A stretch of 64,000 nucleotides of DNA. Origin: Epinephelus fuscoguttatus (Eukaryota; Chordata; Actinopteri; Perciformes; Serranidae). Positions 10,845-24,692 of this stretch are shown one piece after another; within the stretch, counting starts at the first letter, position 1, and every line of letters starts with the position of its first letter. The notes under the pieces were generated by a model, which made no database searches, was not told the DNA's origin, and worked only from the letters and a program-made list of their open reading frames with translations. The DNA lies in NCBI RefSeq assembly GCF_011397635.1, contig NC_064758.1:21784513-21848512 (forward strand). Reading direction: 5' to 3'. The position numbers were made by a program, and so were the translations under genes.

Positions 10845-11900
10845 CACTATAGGGGTGGGCGATATATTGATTATACTTGATGTATCGCAGCTTGTTCCAT
10901 GTGGGATGTATGAAATGACTATACCCCTAACATCAAGTAAATTGTCATGTCATTTTTTAAGCCACCAGCATGAGACTTTTTGGCATTTCAGGTCTCTCTC
11001 TCTCTCCTATGGCTCCCTCCCTCTTACAGACATGAAAAGACGAAAAAAGGACTCACAAACACGATACGTCACACGCCCTCCCAGAAAGACCACTCTCTCT
11101 TGGGGGATAGTATGTAAGCTCGCGAGGCGTGTGTTTTTGTATCTGCAGGGCTCCAAACCACAACCACTTAGTCGAATTTTGCGACTATGGAGCACCAGTG
11201 CGACTTCCAAATATCAGTAATATATGAACTAGAGAGCTGCTCCTTTTCCCCCAGCTCACAGTGAATAAAATGTCACGTTTAATGGCGCCACAGTAACAGT
11301 GTGTAAGCAGGCAAGGTGTGTGTTTTTTGTACCTGCAGGCCTCCAGACTATGACTACATTGTCATATTTTGCGACCATGGAGCACCAGTGCAACTTGGAA
11401 ATATTATTGATACATATCCTGGAGAGTGGTTAGTTTGTTTCCCTCTCACAGAAAATAAATCCTCGCATTTAACAGTGCATTAGTAAAAGTTTAACTTCCT
11501 GGTAACTGCTAACATCTAACTGTTGACCAGAGGTTCAAGTTCACAACAAAAACAACAACACGTCCCTCCAGAGACGAGTCGGGTGCTTCAGAATAAAAGC
11601 ACCAGTGGTTTTGCTTTGATTTATTTCATTATAAAAATACTTTATTTAATTTCATTATAACAGTAGGCTTCTGTTTTAGTGTTAATATAAAAGAACCTTA
11701 TTAAATTTTATTATATGACAGCAGCTGATTTATTTAACTTTATTGTAACTGTAGACCATTTACCCCACATGTTTCATCTAAGTCACAAATAATGGCGACA
11801 TAATTTAAAAATCTGACAAGAAGTGAGTTAAATTGCACCAACAACAAAGAGCCACTGATTTCACTAAGAGGCCGATACAGCAGCGGTCGGTAAAGTTACT
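10845..11900. mobile_element. degraded transposon-like region containing a tandem duplication
   Basis: Begins with TATAGGGGTGGGCGATATAT, a terminal sequence I recall from abundant teleost DNA-transposon derivatives, and includes CAACACGTCCCTCCAGAGAC and CTTCAGAATAAAAGCACC, also familiar from such repeats. No transposase frame survives. The right limit is uncertain. Confidence 0.45.
11110..11490 (+). repeat. two-copy direct tandem duplication, about 190 bp per unit
   Basis: Unit 1 is 11110-11299 and unit 2 is 11300-11490. Shared ordered blocks: GTRTGTAAGC, GGYGTGTGTTTTT, TGCAGGSCTCCARAC, ATTTTGCGACYATGGAGCAC followed by CAGTGCRACTT, CTCACAGWRAATAAA and TTTAAYRGYGCMWYAGTAA. Overall identity is clearly above chance with several substitutions, so the duplication is old. 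Confidence 0.8.
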
Positions 11901-12449
11901 GGACCAAAGAAGAAAAAAAGGGGGTCAGTAGCTGCGTGGGTGTTTTGTAATGTGCGCTGCAATCAGATTGTTCTGAAAAAAGCAGGAAAAGGCTTTTAGA
12001 ATAGATAAAATGATCACATCTAGAAATGTGCAAAGCGTGGAAAGCGTGCAGTCTTGATCGCTAACTGTCAGTGCTGACACACAGTAGTTCCTGTTACAGT
12101 GATTATTGCTGAGACATGAATGAGTGGGATTTCTTTGGAAGAATAGTATGTAATCTCTTTATGGAATTTCAAACTTTACTAAGATTTGCAACATGACAGT
12201 TCATGATCTTGTGTTTCTCTGAAGTTATTTCAGGGGCTTGCCTTATTCTTTCGACTTGTCAGTCCAGAACAAAGCACAGATGATATCTTTAATATCTGTG
12301 GCAATTGATTTGTCCCAGAACATATTGTTTTAAAAAACATTTAGTTTAAAGTTAAGAAAAAAACATCCACCAGTAGCAAACAAGTCTGTCATAGGGAGAT
12401 TTTTCAAGATCAATAAAATTATGCAACTTGTTGAGACGCAGCTCTCTGT

Positions 12450-12486
12450 GGGGAGGGGGTGGGGGTGGGGGGGGTGGGGGGGGGGG
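12450..12486 (+). repeat. G-tract, potential G-quadruplex
   Basis: A run of G interrupted only by single A or T bases, with more than four G-runs of at least four; it could form a quadruplex on the plus strand. Confidence 0.85.
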
Positions 12487-13734
12487 TGCATGTGCCATCA
12501 GTGCATTATGTTGTAATGTCTTCAGGAAGTCTGGCTGCATGAATGAATGTAGTGATGATTTCATTTCAGTGTCTAATTTAATAGCTTTCCTCAGAATAAT
12601 CCATTTAATTAAATACTCGGTACTCTCAGTTATTCTGGTGACATGAGATCATGTTACTTGGGACTCCACACATGGAAATGCTCTGGTGACCTATCTCTTA
12701 AAAATATATCACAGTATATAGCACAGTTTCTGTTTTTATTCATCGCTTCATTCTTCTGATATGAACTGTTCAGTGTCTTGCGCAACATTTCCTGAGTAAA
12801 AAGTACAGTCTCAATCAAAAGGTCAAAAGCGTTGTGTCACCATTTCATCAGTACAATCAGCTCGTGTCCTGCACACTTCTTTTCAATGCAAAACATTTTG
12901 GAGTCAACAAGTAGGTGGTGGTGTATGTTTAACTGCATTATTCTTTTGTACGTCAGTGTAGTTTCAGCTGATATGTGTCACAAACATGCTCAGAGAGTGG
13001 CTTTATATAAAGCTGCTCTAATAAATATCTTTATATTAACAATGGTTAAAGTGACTTTGTATATAAAAGAGGTTGCTTGTCGTGACTCATTTTAAATCAC
13101 AAATTAAAACCAGTTTTTATAGACTTGATTTTATGTCATGTCATCTTTTTATTAATGTTATTTCCTTTTCATTTTGTTGCTTTTGTTGTTTTTGGTCTTT
13201 TTATCTGTATTCATTTATACTGACATTTTGCGTTTGCATTTCCTGATTTAACTGTATCCTGACTTGACCCTAGTTTTATCTCTTATATTTGGAGGGATTG
13301 TTTGGCTTCCTGTTGTTATATTGCCTTCTGAGTATCACGTTTCTGCTTTTGCTTTGCTTGTTAAAGCACTTTGTAAACTTTGTTTTTATAGGTGCTGTTA
13401 TGTCATTATTATTATTACTGGTACTATTATTAACCCACGGAGCATTATCACCAAACTCTGCAGTTCCCCTCAACTCTACTAAGAGTTATAAAGTATTTCA
13501 CCTCTGTTTTGGTTTTATAGGCCACTCTCTGCTCTCATCAGCGCTATTTCCATCTGCAGCAAGTGGCTATTTTCCAGCCTAGTCTCACTCACTCCCAAAA
13601 CACGCTTCTTGGTCAGCGCCCCCTTTCCACCGACTCCAATATAAATCCACCTGTGTCATTATCACACATTTAAAGTAACAGATAAAGTATACAGAGTGCA
13701 AAAGTCCACTTAAGGCAGGTGTAAGGGGAGGTGG

Positions 13735-13960
13735 ATGAGTCCAACAAGCACAGGACTTTGACCTAGGAAACCGGTGTTTGTATCACGTTAAATTAAAAGT
13801 CAACGTTGACTTATTTTGCCACGTCACTAACAACATCCATGATAATTTCCTAACACTAAACAATCGGTTTAGTTGCCTAAACCTAACTGCCAAGGCCTTC
13901 TGCATACAAGATAAAGTGCAAAAAGCTGCCGACAGGGGCTTCTACCTGAGCATCAAACAA
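13735..13960 (+). repeat. probable dispersed teleost repeat
   Basis: Includes AGTCAACGTTGACTTATTTT and GGTTTAGTTGCCTAAACCTA, motifs I recall from multicopy fish repeats. The TTGCCTAAACCTAA end resembles, inverted, the AGGTTTAGGCACAAAA start of the copies at 47640 and 53490. Confidence 0.4.
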
Positions 13961-15139
13961 GTGTGACAAGAAGGAATAAGATTATGTTGTGTTTTAAGTG
14001 AAAAAAGCTAAAAAAAAAAAAACAAAACAAAACAAAAAAAAACCCCACACCAGACAAAGTAAGTGACTAGCTGGTGAACACAGGAAGTGTTGGAGAACAA
14101 ACGGAGGTAAAAGAGATCAGGAACAATTAAGCAGTTTGATAAATTGTGGTGAGCATTTGTCATTATTTTTATGATTATGTAAAAATTATTATTAACTCCT
14201 GTGATGGCATATAAAGTGTAGTGGACAGCTGTCTCTCAAACAGCTGTTCCTTTAACAAGGTGTGATTTGGGTTTCAAGATAAATCTGAGGGGTCATCACA
14301 TGATTAAGAGGGTAAAACCTGTTTCAGAAAATAGTTTTTTTTTCGTATTTTCCTCAAATATTTCCTTTTTTCATGTGACATATTGGACACTTTCACTTCT
14401 CCAGGCCTCTAAATGTTCTCCTGACGCCAAAACCCATGATGACTAGAGTCAAAAGTGACACCACTTCATTTGAAGGGGTCACAAGCTCATCAGCGCCGGT
14501 AGAGAGGAAATATTTGTAGCTAGGAAATGGGATGTGGCGTTAAATGACTTTCTGAAAACTGGCACAGGACAGGGGTTACTGCTAGAGGGCACAGAGCATG
14601 AAAATGTTGAGTGCTGCTGGACTCGGGGGGGTTTAATCCCCCTGGCACGTCTGTGCAGTCCACACCCACAGTGTGAGGACCACCGAGTGTGTGTCAGTTA
14701 TATAGACCAGGACATAGTGCAGTTACATACAGTCAGTGGTCAGTACGGTGTAGAAGTCACTATTAACATGCACATACAGTTTTGTTCCAGTGAATTTAAC
14801 TGTACCAGCCCAGTGAACTGTTTCTAGAATAATTCAATGACTACAGACAGAGCCAAGTAAGATGGAGAAGAATGAATATCACCTTAAAACACTAAATATC
14901 AATGGAGCTGAAATGATTGGTTTGTTAATCCATTAGACAATCAATAGAAAATTAATTGGCAAGAATTTTGATCTGTCAATCAGTGCTTTAGGTATTTTAT
15001 CTAGCAAAAAATGTATGTAATATGTAAGTATCTCCCATAGCCAGCTTCTTCATCTCCCCTGATCTGATGCTGTTCTTTGTCTTATATGATGGTAAACTGA
15101 ATAATGTTGAGTTTTGAAGATGTTGTTTGGACAAATTAA

Positions 15140-15839
15140 AAGAATATGTCTCCCACAAAATCATCATGTCTATCAGTTAGTTATCCCATGTTACGTTGAA
15201 TTCGTGAAGAAAACTGTTTTCCTCTCATGTCTCCACAGTGAACAAAGAATCCAAAAACTTGATGAATGAAAATGAAACAGCAGCAAAACTACATCAAAAT
15301 GTTCATCAAATCCGTTCACAAAATCTCACACAATTCCTGCAGTAAAATCCAGCTGTCATTTATCTAGTTGTATGCTCTCTTCTTCCTACCATATTCACTT
15401 TTACTTAAACTTTTAAAACACTATTAAAAAACACTTTAACCAACAATTAGCGGGCCTGGGCAAGCACGAACATTTGAACTCTGCTCATGCATTCCATTGT
15501 GTTGCCAAGGGGCATTACTCGTCCGTGCAGTGTATGCAGAAGTGGTTTTAACAGTAACATCTATGCGAAAATACATGTGTTTGAGTGACTGCAAAATGAG
15601 ACTTGGATTACACTGCACATGTTGTGTGAGAGTTTGTAGATGGATGATTTGATATAGTTTCGCTGTTTTTAAACATGGCCCCCAAATGACTTCAATTGAT
15701 CAAGAATTTTTTTGCCATTTTTGGATTCTTCGTTCACTGTGGAGGCATGCAGGAGAAGCAAAGTTTTTCTTTATGAATTCAACACACTAGGGATGAGTCA
15801 TTCATATACAAATGGTCATTTTGTGGGTGAAGTATTCCT
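15140..15839. mobile_element. 700-bp MITE with long terminal inverted repeats and TTAA target duplication
   Basis: Flanked by TTAA at 15136-15139 and 15840-15843. The left end reads AAGAATATGTCTCCCACAAA and the right end, reverse complemented, AGGAATACTTCACCCACAAA. Similarity continues inward for about 110 bp on each side, for example TTGAATTCGTGAAGAAAACT against TTGAATTCATAAAGAAAAAC and CTCCACAGTGAACRAAGAAT on both. There is no coding capacity. A TTAA duplication is typical of piggyBac-like and Kolobok-type transposition, so an autonomous relative of that kind presumably mobilised it. Confidence 0.82.
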
Positions 15840-16463
15840 TTAAGAAATCTGAAGACATCAACTTGAGCTTCAGCAAACTAAACCTAAAAATCAGTACAGG
15901 CTGTATCATAATGTACAGTATGTAGAAATACAGTGAGAAAACAGCATGTTAAGGTATTTGGTTTATACTTCTCACATTAACTTGTGATAACATGAAGCTC
16001 AACTGTTTCAGAAGTAATTATGGGACAATCCTAAATCAGAAGCTGCTTTGTGTTATTAGTTTAGACACCAAAATAATTACTACAATTAACGAAAATGAAA
16101 CATAGCAATAAGTATCTGAGCTGATAATCTCCAACACAGATAAAACCATCTCCTTGTCACTTCTTGGTGCTTACAGGTCAACAGTCTGCCCAGGGTCAGC
16201 TGTGAAGTTTTGTTTACAGGCCCACATGAGTCACAACGTGTTATGTGACAAGTGACAACACTTAATCAACAAACAATGTCTTCCGACTGCGACTCAGAAA
16301 GCTCTGAGTTAACCCACCAACATCTGGTTTACTTTTACAAGTTCTGTCAGTGGAGTCGTGATGAGCCACAGCTGCATTGAACCAACACAGGCAGGAGGAA
16401 GAGGAGGAGGAGGAGGAGAGTTTGGAGTCATAAACTAAAGACTGCAGTGAAAAGTGAACATTA

Positions 16464-17210
<747 letters not shown>

Positions 17211-18301
17211 CGCTTCTAAACTATCAGATATGTTCATTTGTGCCTAAGCAGCTTAAATAACAGCTCAAAGTCGGACACAAATCGACATGCTCCACACAAG
17301 CCCTCCTGAATTTAGATATAATGTCATTTGAACCGGGCTGAACATACACATGTGCAGGTTTTATATTCATTTACAGTCAGCAGAGTGCAGCAGCAGCTTT
17401 GTGTGGTGTGAGAGCGCCCCCAGTGGAGCCACAGCTGAACTGCATGTGTGATTAATCTGCCCAATCTGCTCTTGCTGCTAAATGACAGGAAAAGACATAC
17501 TTCTCCGGTCAACAGGTCAAATTCACTGTCAGGATTTTGTCTTAATTTTAAACCTTTGTTGTTCCTGGTCGCCTTATTAGAAACCTGCAACTTTTATTGG
17601 ACTTATGTGGCAACTTTGAGTCGATCATCAAACATGTGGCAACATGAACAAACAAGGTATGTCATGACATCACACACTATGAATTTAGCTCATCAGTAAC
17701 TGTAGTTTAATCACATATTTTTTCTCGGTTACTGAAACTGACTCCAGTTGCATTTATCTTTTAATTTAATTGATGACCTTGCACACCTAATGGTGATGCA
17801 CTTGTGAAGGCTAAGAGGTGCCAGGTTTCAGGTGAGTAGCTTTCTTCATGTAAAATACAGCTTCAGAGGCTTTTCCAACCCGACCAAAATACAGTTCTTT
17901 TCTTTCAGTTTAGCTTGGTGTGGTGACATCAGGATTACTACATGGGAGTGACATTGTAAGGAAAAATACACATGTAATGACTGTGAGTAGTAAACTGAAT
18001 GTGGAAAAACTGAGAAATATTGAAATTGCATTCATTCTTCTGAAGACATCACAGGGTGTTTGTCATCTGTTTTGTAAATGGAATAGTGCTTTTTAAAATG
18101 TACTTCTTTAAACAAAAAATAAGGGAAAAATTTGGAGGTGTCTGCTATTTATAGGATATTGGACAATGGTATCACTGCTCCGGCCCACCTGCGATCAAAT
18201 CGGACTGTGTGTTGCCCGTGAACTAAAATGAGTTTAACACCCCTGATGTAACTAGGCACTCCCCAACACCAATCATTATTAAAGCTGTTAGTTATAACAT
18301 A

Positions 18302-19036
18302 CTGTAAAGCTTCAATTAAACACCCAGTCTCTTTTACTAGCCTGGTGTGGCTACACATTTTGACAAATAAAGGCCTGTCTCAATTAGACGCCTGGTCTGG
18401 TTGCCAAGCACTTCATTTTTACAGAAGTTCTTTGGATGTATAAAACTGGATAATTGACGACCCACTTGAGCTAACATTTGTTAGCTGTTGAGATCACATA
18501 TGCAAATATAAATGTTTAAATTTTTGTCAATATGGAGATGCTACACACTGTTAGCTTGGTTCATTTTACTGAAACCAAGAGCTCCAGAGAAGACTGTAAT
18601 TCATTTAGCTTTAGTGGCATGGCGGAAAAACAAGTGGTGACTCTCTCTCTCATTTAATCAGAATATGTGTCCGTTCCTCGATTACTCAGTAAACTATTCA
18701 TATTCCTTTAGTCTGTAAGGGTCCACCAATCAAAAGAATTGAGTTTTGAATATTGTTTTAACAGGATAAAGTTGTGTTATGTGAGTATGGCGGGTGCCAA
18801 AACCCTTCAGTGCTGGGAAACAAGTGTCATAACACGTCATTGATATTTTATTCAAAGCCTAAATTTTATATAAGTAATATTCAAACTAGTTTAAATAAAC
18901 AATTTGATTGTGTTTCCCATCTTTGCTGAGCAACAGTTTCATGTTAAAGGAATTAAAGGCCTGTCCCAAATATAGGCCTGTTGAGTTCAGTGATTTAAGC
19001 AAATAATAACCTGGGCTATTAATTGAAATTTTACAG
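18302..19036. mobile_element. 735-bp MITE with TA target duplication
   Basis: Ends are CTGTAAAGCTTCAATTAAAC (left) and, reverse complemented, CTGTAAAATTTCAATTAATA (right), each flanked by TA (18300-18301 and 19037-19038). Internal GGCCTGTCTCAATTAGACGC and AAAGGCCTGTCCCAAATATA blocks are related. It has no ORF. TA flanks suggest mobilisation by a Tc1/mariner-type transposase, though a two-base duplication is weak evidence. Confidence 0.6.
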
Positions 19037-20002
19037 TATAAACCCTTGATTAGAAAGTGTTGTGTGATACCATTCACAGGGTAAATGTAGAAAAGGAAAG
19101 ACTCTAATATCCAATGTGTAGATTTAGAAATTTAATTCCAAAACCAGTGAAGTTTTAAAAGAAATCTGCATTACTAATAGTGACTGGCTGTTTAATTCAT
19201 AGACTAATCAAATCCTCTTCAAGGTCTCCAAACATCACTTTTGGAACAAGTATACAGCATGTCTTTATTTATAACTTTATGTCTTTAACTGTAACAATGA
19301 TATCTAACTTTCTTTGCTCCAGTCTGCTGCTCCTCCTGCCAAAGCTGCTGTCATCAGCAGGTTACCGAGGCAACAGCTGATTTTACACACGTCACAATTT
19401 GGAAGTAAGTGATGGAGAGTTTTCACTACCTCCATACTCACACATAGACATGTTTTCTCACTCTATAGGAGCTTCAAACCTGTTGCTCATACAATCCCAG
19501 CTGTCTGTTTAGCTGTTAAGTTTATAAGAAACATACCCGACTGATTCGCTGAATGACCGAGCTCTGCACCCAGTGGGTGGCCCCCTACTGTGACACCATG
19601 GTGGCATCTGTCCTTGAGCACTTTCACTGGGCGTGTTGTAGCCCATCACAAAGGTCAGGCTGTTTGAACTGTTTCTCTGCACTGCGGGAGGCGCCCTACA
19701 CGGCTCGACATGAAAGCTATGAGTCACTCAGTCAGCTGGGGAGCAGCACAGGAGAGGGCAAGAAAATTAAGATAGTCATAAAATAGAGGAAGAGCCCCGG
19801 GTGCTGCTGGGTGGCCATTGGTGGAGTCTGTGTGTGGATTGTTTTCTGGGAAAAAACAACTGGAACTAACCCAAAAAAGGTATCATAACCTAAAAATATT
19901 GAACATACAAAAGGCTGAGGGGAACTTTATGGCATTTATTTACACAGTCCACATCTAGATAATCTTATATTCTTTTATATTATCTCACCTCTCTATCACT
20001 AT

Positions 20003-20430
20003 AGAGTAAAAGTAGCAACACTACAATGGAAAAATACTTTATTACAAGTAAAAGTCCTGCACTCAAATCTTGCTTAAGTAAGAAAAAAAAATATTTGCAT
20101 CAAAATATATTTAAAGTACCAAAAGTAAAAGTACTGATTATGCAAAATGGCCCTTTCATAATAATATATATTAGGCATATATAAGTGGATTATACAGTTA
20201 TTAGTGATGCATTCATGTGTAAGTGTTACTAATGTTGCAGCCAGTAAAGGTGGAGCTAATTTCAGCTGAGTAGCTTAATCTATACAATATATTTATTCAA
20301 TTTATTAGTTGATAAATATTTTTTAATATTAATCTTAGTCTTTAAAGTAACTAAAGCTATCAAAGAAATGTAGTGGAGTAAAATGTAGCTACAATACTTA
20401 AGTAAATATACTTATTCTTTCCACCACTGG
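20003..20430 (+). repeat. dispersed repeat family B, long copy
   Basis: Begins TAGAGTAAAAGTAGCAACAC, includes TACAAGTAAAAGTCCTGCAC and TGTAGTGGAGTAAAATGTAG, and ends TACTTATTCTTTCCACCACTGG-like. I recall this as an abundant teleost repeat ('acttgagtaaatgtacttagttactttccaccactg'). Shorter copies lie at 48762-48900 and 61007-61078. Confidence 0.75.
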
Positions 20431-20748
20431 AAATTATTCAGGGATAATAGCTTCAATTTACTCATTACTGCACTTATTGAAAAGAGTGAGCGTCCCTCAT
20501 GTTTTGTGCATTTAACACGAGTTATGGGTGTTAATTAAATTATGTCGGACCTGATGTTGTGATAGAAGGTGGTCAGTGTCTCTGGGTCAGTCCAGTTATC
20601 AGGAATAACAGTGTTGTCCTCAACGTCCCCCCACGGACAAGCCGCAGCATCCTGCCTTCCTCCAAATGTCACTCCTCTTTCATCCTGTTCTCAGTGCTTC
20701 GTTTCACCTCTGTGACGCTGCACCCCCTGCCTGTGGCACGCACATGGA

Positions 20749-20751
<3 letters not shown>

Positions 20752-20790
<39 letters not shown>
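20752..20790 (+). repeat. (CA)n microsatellite
   Basis: Uninterrupted dinucleotide run of about 39 bp. Confidence 0.98.
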
Positions 20791-20792
<2 letters not shown>

Positions 20793-21099
20793 CAGCTACA
20801 TGCAGAAAAACATTGGCTCCTCAGTGGTTCTTTGGTGTATGTTGAGGTTCTTTATAGCACCGCATTTTAACATTTTAAGCCCTTTTGTTGTTCTTTAGAG
20901 GTTCCCAACTTGTTCTTCAGTTAAGTTTAGTTTAGTTTAATTAACTGGGCTAAGAGATTAAAATATTAAAATATATTTCCTGGGGATAACACACTTTTTT
21001 GCCCCCATCTGCACAGATATATTCCAGTTTTGAAAAGGTAAAGTTTAGAGTTTCTCAGTAAGCATTTTGTACAAGATTCTCAGTCTTTAAACATTTTGT

Positions 21100-21100
21100 A

Positions 21101-21147
<47 letters not shown>
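21100..21147 (+). repeat. A-tract followed by (TA)n
   Basis: About 19 A residues directly followed by about 14 TA units; possibly the tail of a retroposed element, but no body is recognised upstream. Confidence 0.95.
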
Positions 21148-21150
<3 letters not shown>

Positions 21151-23208
21151 ATTCTTATTTTAAGCATATTTACTCATCCATGGTATTATTAATATAATAT
21201 AATAATTAATGTACCCCGGGTTTAAACAGATCTGAGGAAAACTGCATTTTCCTACTACACACCGTGGGCATAGAACAACCTTCAAAAACATCTAAAATTA
21301 GATACACATGACATATATCCATTGATAAATTTCAGGGCATCATAAAGAAGGTGGTGATAGAGAAATGTTTTTCTTTTTCTTACGAGGCCATATGTTTAAA
21401 TAGTAGTTGTTTTGTTTTATATGTTTTTTGCATGTTAATGTGATATGATTGGCTGCTACCTTGGCCAGGTAAAGTAAAGTAATTATCGGGCATCATTCAA
21501 GGGCCCCCAGGCTCAAAAATGTAAAAACAATGTCATGTTTTAGCACCTTTAATGGTTCTATATAGCAAGGCGCTGTGTAGCACCTTTACAAGATGGTAGC
21601 AGTTTAGCATCAAAATAAGTTTTCCTATGATAACAAGCCAAAGAACCACTTTTAGTTGTGGTGTAGCACCATTTTTGTTAGAAGTATTGATGGCAAGAGA
21701 GACAGAAATGATTGCTGGGAGTGATCATGTGATCACATGCGACTATTAATCTGAAGATGTGAGGTAGCTGCAACAACAACCACGACACTCAAGTTCATCT
21801 TCTTGCTGTGTCTTTAATCATTTCAACTGATGGGTTTAACCATCACACAAGGAAATCTTAACAAGGGGAAAACAAACCCTAATATTGAAGAATCCAAACA
21901 GTCTTTTCAGCTCATGTACAAAAAAAGAAAAAGAGAAAAAAAAAAGGGAAACGAACATATCGAACGTACTGATGATTTCCAACCAACAAAACTCTAGCTG
22001 GCAATGTCCATGAATATTCCTGACGCTGGGAATATTATCTGCCATTCACCTTCAGAGCCACTTACGTCTCCGTCCTCGTAATCAACAGATGGTGGCAGTA
22101 ATAGAGCTTAAAGCATTTAATCAGATTGGTCGGGGCAATTTTCGCTGCTATAGTAACGGAAATCCAGCTGATTGAATGGTGGATTCAATCAGCATAAGGG
22201 GCTTTGTAATGACCCCCAGACTGTGTGAGATATCACTGAATTTATTACAACACTGTATCGTAAAGAGGAGTTGATCAATAATGGTCAGTGAGGAAGATCT
22301 CAGATTACTTTAACAGGTTAAACCCTTGTTCTTGTACACTGCTGGAATCATCCAATTTTGTTGCATAAAGTTCAATATTGATGATGTATTCTGTGGTTTT
22401 ATTAATACTAATGAAAAAAATGCACACATACTGTTGAGCATTGAGGATTGCAGTGAATTGGTCGTGTGCTCACTGATTAAATTTGGGCCTGCACCATCTT
22501 TCTGACACAAAAGACACACTTTAAAAGAAGATGACATGATGACCCCATCTGGAAAACGGCAACAAAGTCATATCTCAAGAAAATTAAGAACATTATGTCT
22601 CCTCCTGACAAAGGGGCCTTTTTTTTGTTCTGACTCCCAGCAAAATATTCCCTGTTCGCCTTGAGTTGGGTGTCTTGTGATCATGCCAACAGTCCGGTAT
22701 GAGGCAGTCCAAAATAGATGAAGGCAAAAAGAAACAGCGAGTATAAAAAGAGACAAAAAAAAAAAGTATTTAGTCAGAGATTTGTGCCTTTGTAGTTTTC
22801 TTTGGAACATTTGTCACTGCTCGTGTGACTTGTGCAAACTGTTTGTATTCCACCTGAGATCAGAGAAAGTATCACCAGTGTCTTCCATTTGTTGCTAAAT
22901 GAGGCCAAAGGCGAAGCTTGCCATGTGTAAGCATAGTCTCACTTGTGTGCTGCTGTGTAGCCACAACAAGCCTGCTTGTTTAGAGCACAAACACAAGCGC
23001 GCTCACACTGCTCCTGTGTTTACCTGTAAACAGCACAGACATCACAGTGTAGCAGGGACTGGTCGCGATGTCCGAATCTGTCCATGTGCCAGCCTCGTCT
23101 CGTCAAACAGACAGTTGATCTGTGCTGTTAGCTGCTGTTTTCAGAAAAGCTTAAATCCTTAACACCATCACTGTCATACAAATTAGACCAGTCACAATGT
23201 TTTTCTTT

Positions 23209-23233
23209 GGGGGGGGGGGGGGGGGGGGGGGGG
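23209..23233 (+). repeat. 25-base poly-G run
   Basis: Uninterrupted G25. Long homopolymer G is rare and length calls there are error-prone. Confidence 0.95.
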
Positions 23234-23932
23234 TGAAATCACGAGTCTGCCGATGTGAGATGATTTTGGTGAGGAGGTGATAATCACAAGACCGAGAACA
23301 GATAAACATGATAATAATGTTCCTGAAAAAAGGCTTAAAATACGCTGCTGTGTCAGCCTGTTTATTATAAATACCAGCAGCAGCACCAGCTGTGAAATGA
23401 TCCCATTCAACACACTGAATATTTTAAACGGAAAGACAGTTTTTAAAATGGCTCTGAATATTCACTGCTTTGTGCTGGGAAAACAAACATTTCTGCATTC
23501 ATTTTTCGGTGTTAGGAGGAATAAATACACTTTGATGGAAACAGATTCTAAACAGTGGCAGCTAACTTACAACCTGTACTGTGCCTCCTGCTCATTTCTT
23601 TAGTGTTTCTTCCAAAAGACATAATATGTTGTTGGAGATGGTGTCCAAATAGAGGTGCAGCAGGGTAGTTTTATGGTTAGACCATTAGTTAAATCAATAA
23701 TAAACACCTGCTTGTTCACAGACAACAGGCTGTGTCAATTTGAACCGACTGTCAGGGGGCCTCTTCAATTCTTAAAAAACAAAAATGTGATGTGTGATGT
23801 GTGACTAATTTCATACTGTACGTTATACTATAATGTCTGATGGTGAACCCCACTTTTAATGAGGAATGGACAAAGGAATGCACATTAAGACTAACATTTC
23901 ACTGAGCATTTGTCTCAAAATTGTTCACTTAA

Positions 23933-24260
23933 TGGTCCAGTGTGTACGATCTAGGGGCACCTATTGACATAAACGGTTTATAATATTCACAACTATGTTT
24001 TCAATGGTGTAATCACCTAGAAATAAGAATCTTTGTGTTTCTGTTACCTTAGAATGAGCTGTTTATATCTACATGCAGGGTGGGTCCTCTCCAACAGAGC
24101 TGCTATGTTGTTCGTACAGTAGCCCAACATGGACAAACCAAACTCCAGCTCTAGATAAGGCCGTTGGCTACCATAGCTCTCCTACACGCTTGGCACCCAG
24201 GAAAAGTTTCAGTTCTGCAACCTCACGGCTAGATGCTACTAAATCCGACACACTGGACCT
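23933..24260. mobile_element. 328-bp TTAA-flanked MITE (family C, intact copy)
   Basis: Flanked by TTAA at 23929-23932 and 24261-24264. The left end is TGGTCCAGTGTGTACGATCT and the right end, reverse complemented, AGGTCCAGTGTGTCGGATTT. The interior includes TGTAATCACCTAGAAATAAG, GAGCTGTTTATATCTACATG and ACAGTAGCCCAACATGGACA. The second copy at 33598-34853 has the same ends and the same order of blocks but is split by an insertion. Non-coding. Confidence 0.85.
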
Positions 24261-24647
24261 TTAATGGCTCATATAGTTTTCCATAAATTGTGAAAACTGT
24301 GTTCCCCCTGAAGTTTTTGGTCTCAGCTCGTCTTTACATTAATGTGATTTTGTCACACCACTGACCTGTGATCAACACAACAAGAGTTTAGTGTCCATCT
24401 GCTAACATCACACAGAAAACAGCCTGACCACTTTATGGCCCTCAGAACATGTAATGCTCCGTGACTGTTGGAGGGTACGAGTGAGATGATGCACACAATA
24501 TTTCCGTCTTTGTCTTTCTCTGAAAACCTTAAATTCTTAATGTTTTGCAGTTCACTGGATTTTTTTTAGCTTAAAAGCACTGTAGTAGCATAAACACAAG
24601 ATGTATTTTCAACATATCTTTAGAAAATAGGAATAAAACTATGTATA

Positions 24648-24653
24648 TTTATT
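24648..24653 (-). other. gpr61: possible polyadenylation signal of gpr61
   Basis: AATAAA on the minus strand 40 bases beyond the stop codon. That would give a very short 3'UTR, so a more distal signal may be used instead or as well. Confidence 0.35.
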
Positions 24654-24692
24654 GGACTATAGATGGCAGAAGAGACAGTACATGAGAGGCAG

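Larger units (their letters stand above)
17211..23928. other. intergenic region between gnai3 and gpr61, left part
   Basis: No supportable gene. It contains a TA-flanked MITE (18302-19036), a family-B repeat (20003-20430), (CA)n at 20752, an A-tract plus (TA)n at 21100 and a 25-base G run at 23209. Stretches 19.1-20.0, 21.2-23.2 and 23.3-23.9 kb show nothing recognisable. Confidence 0.7.
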
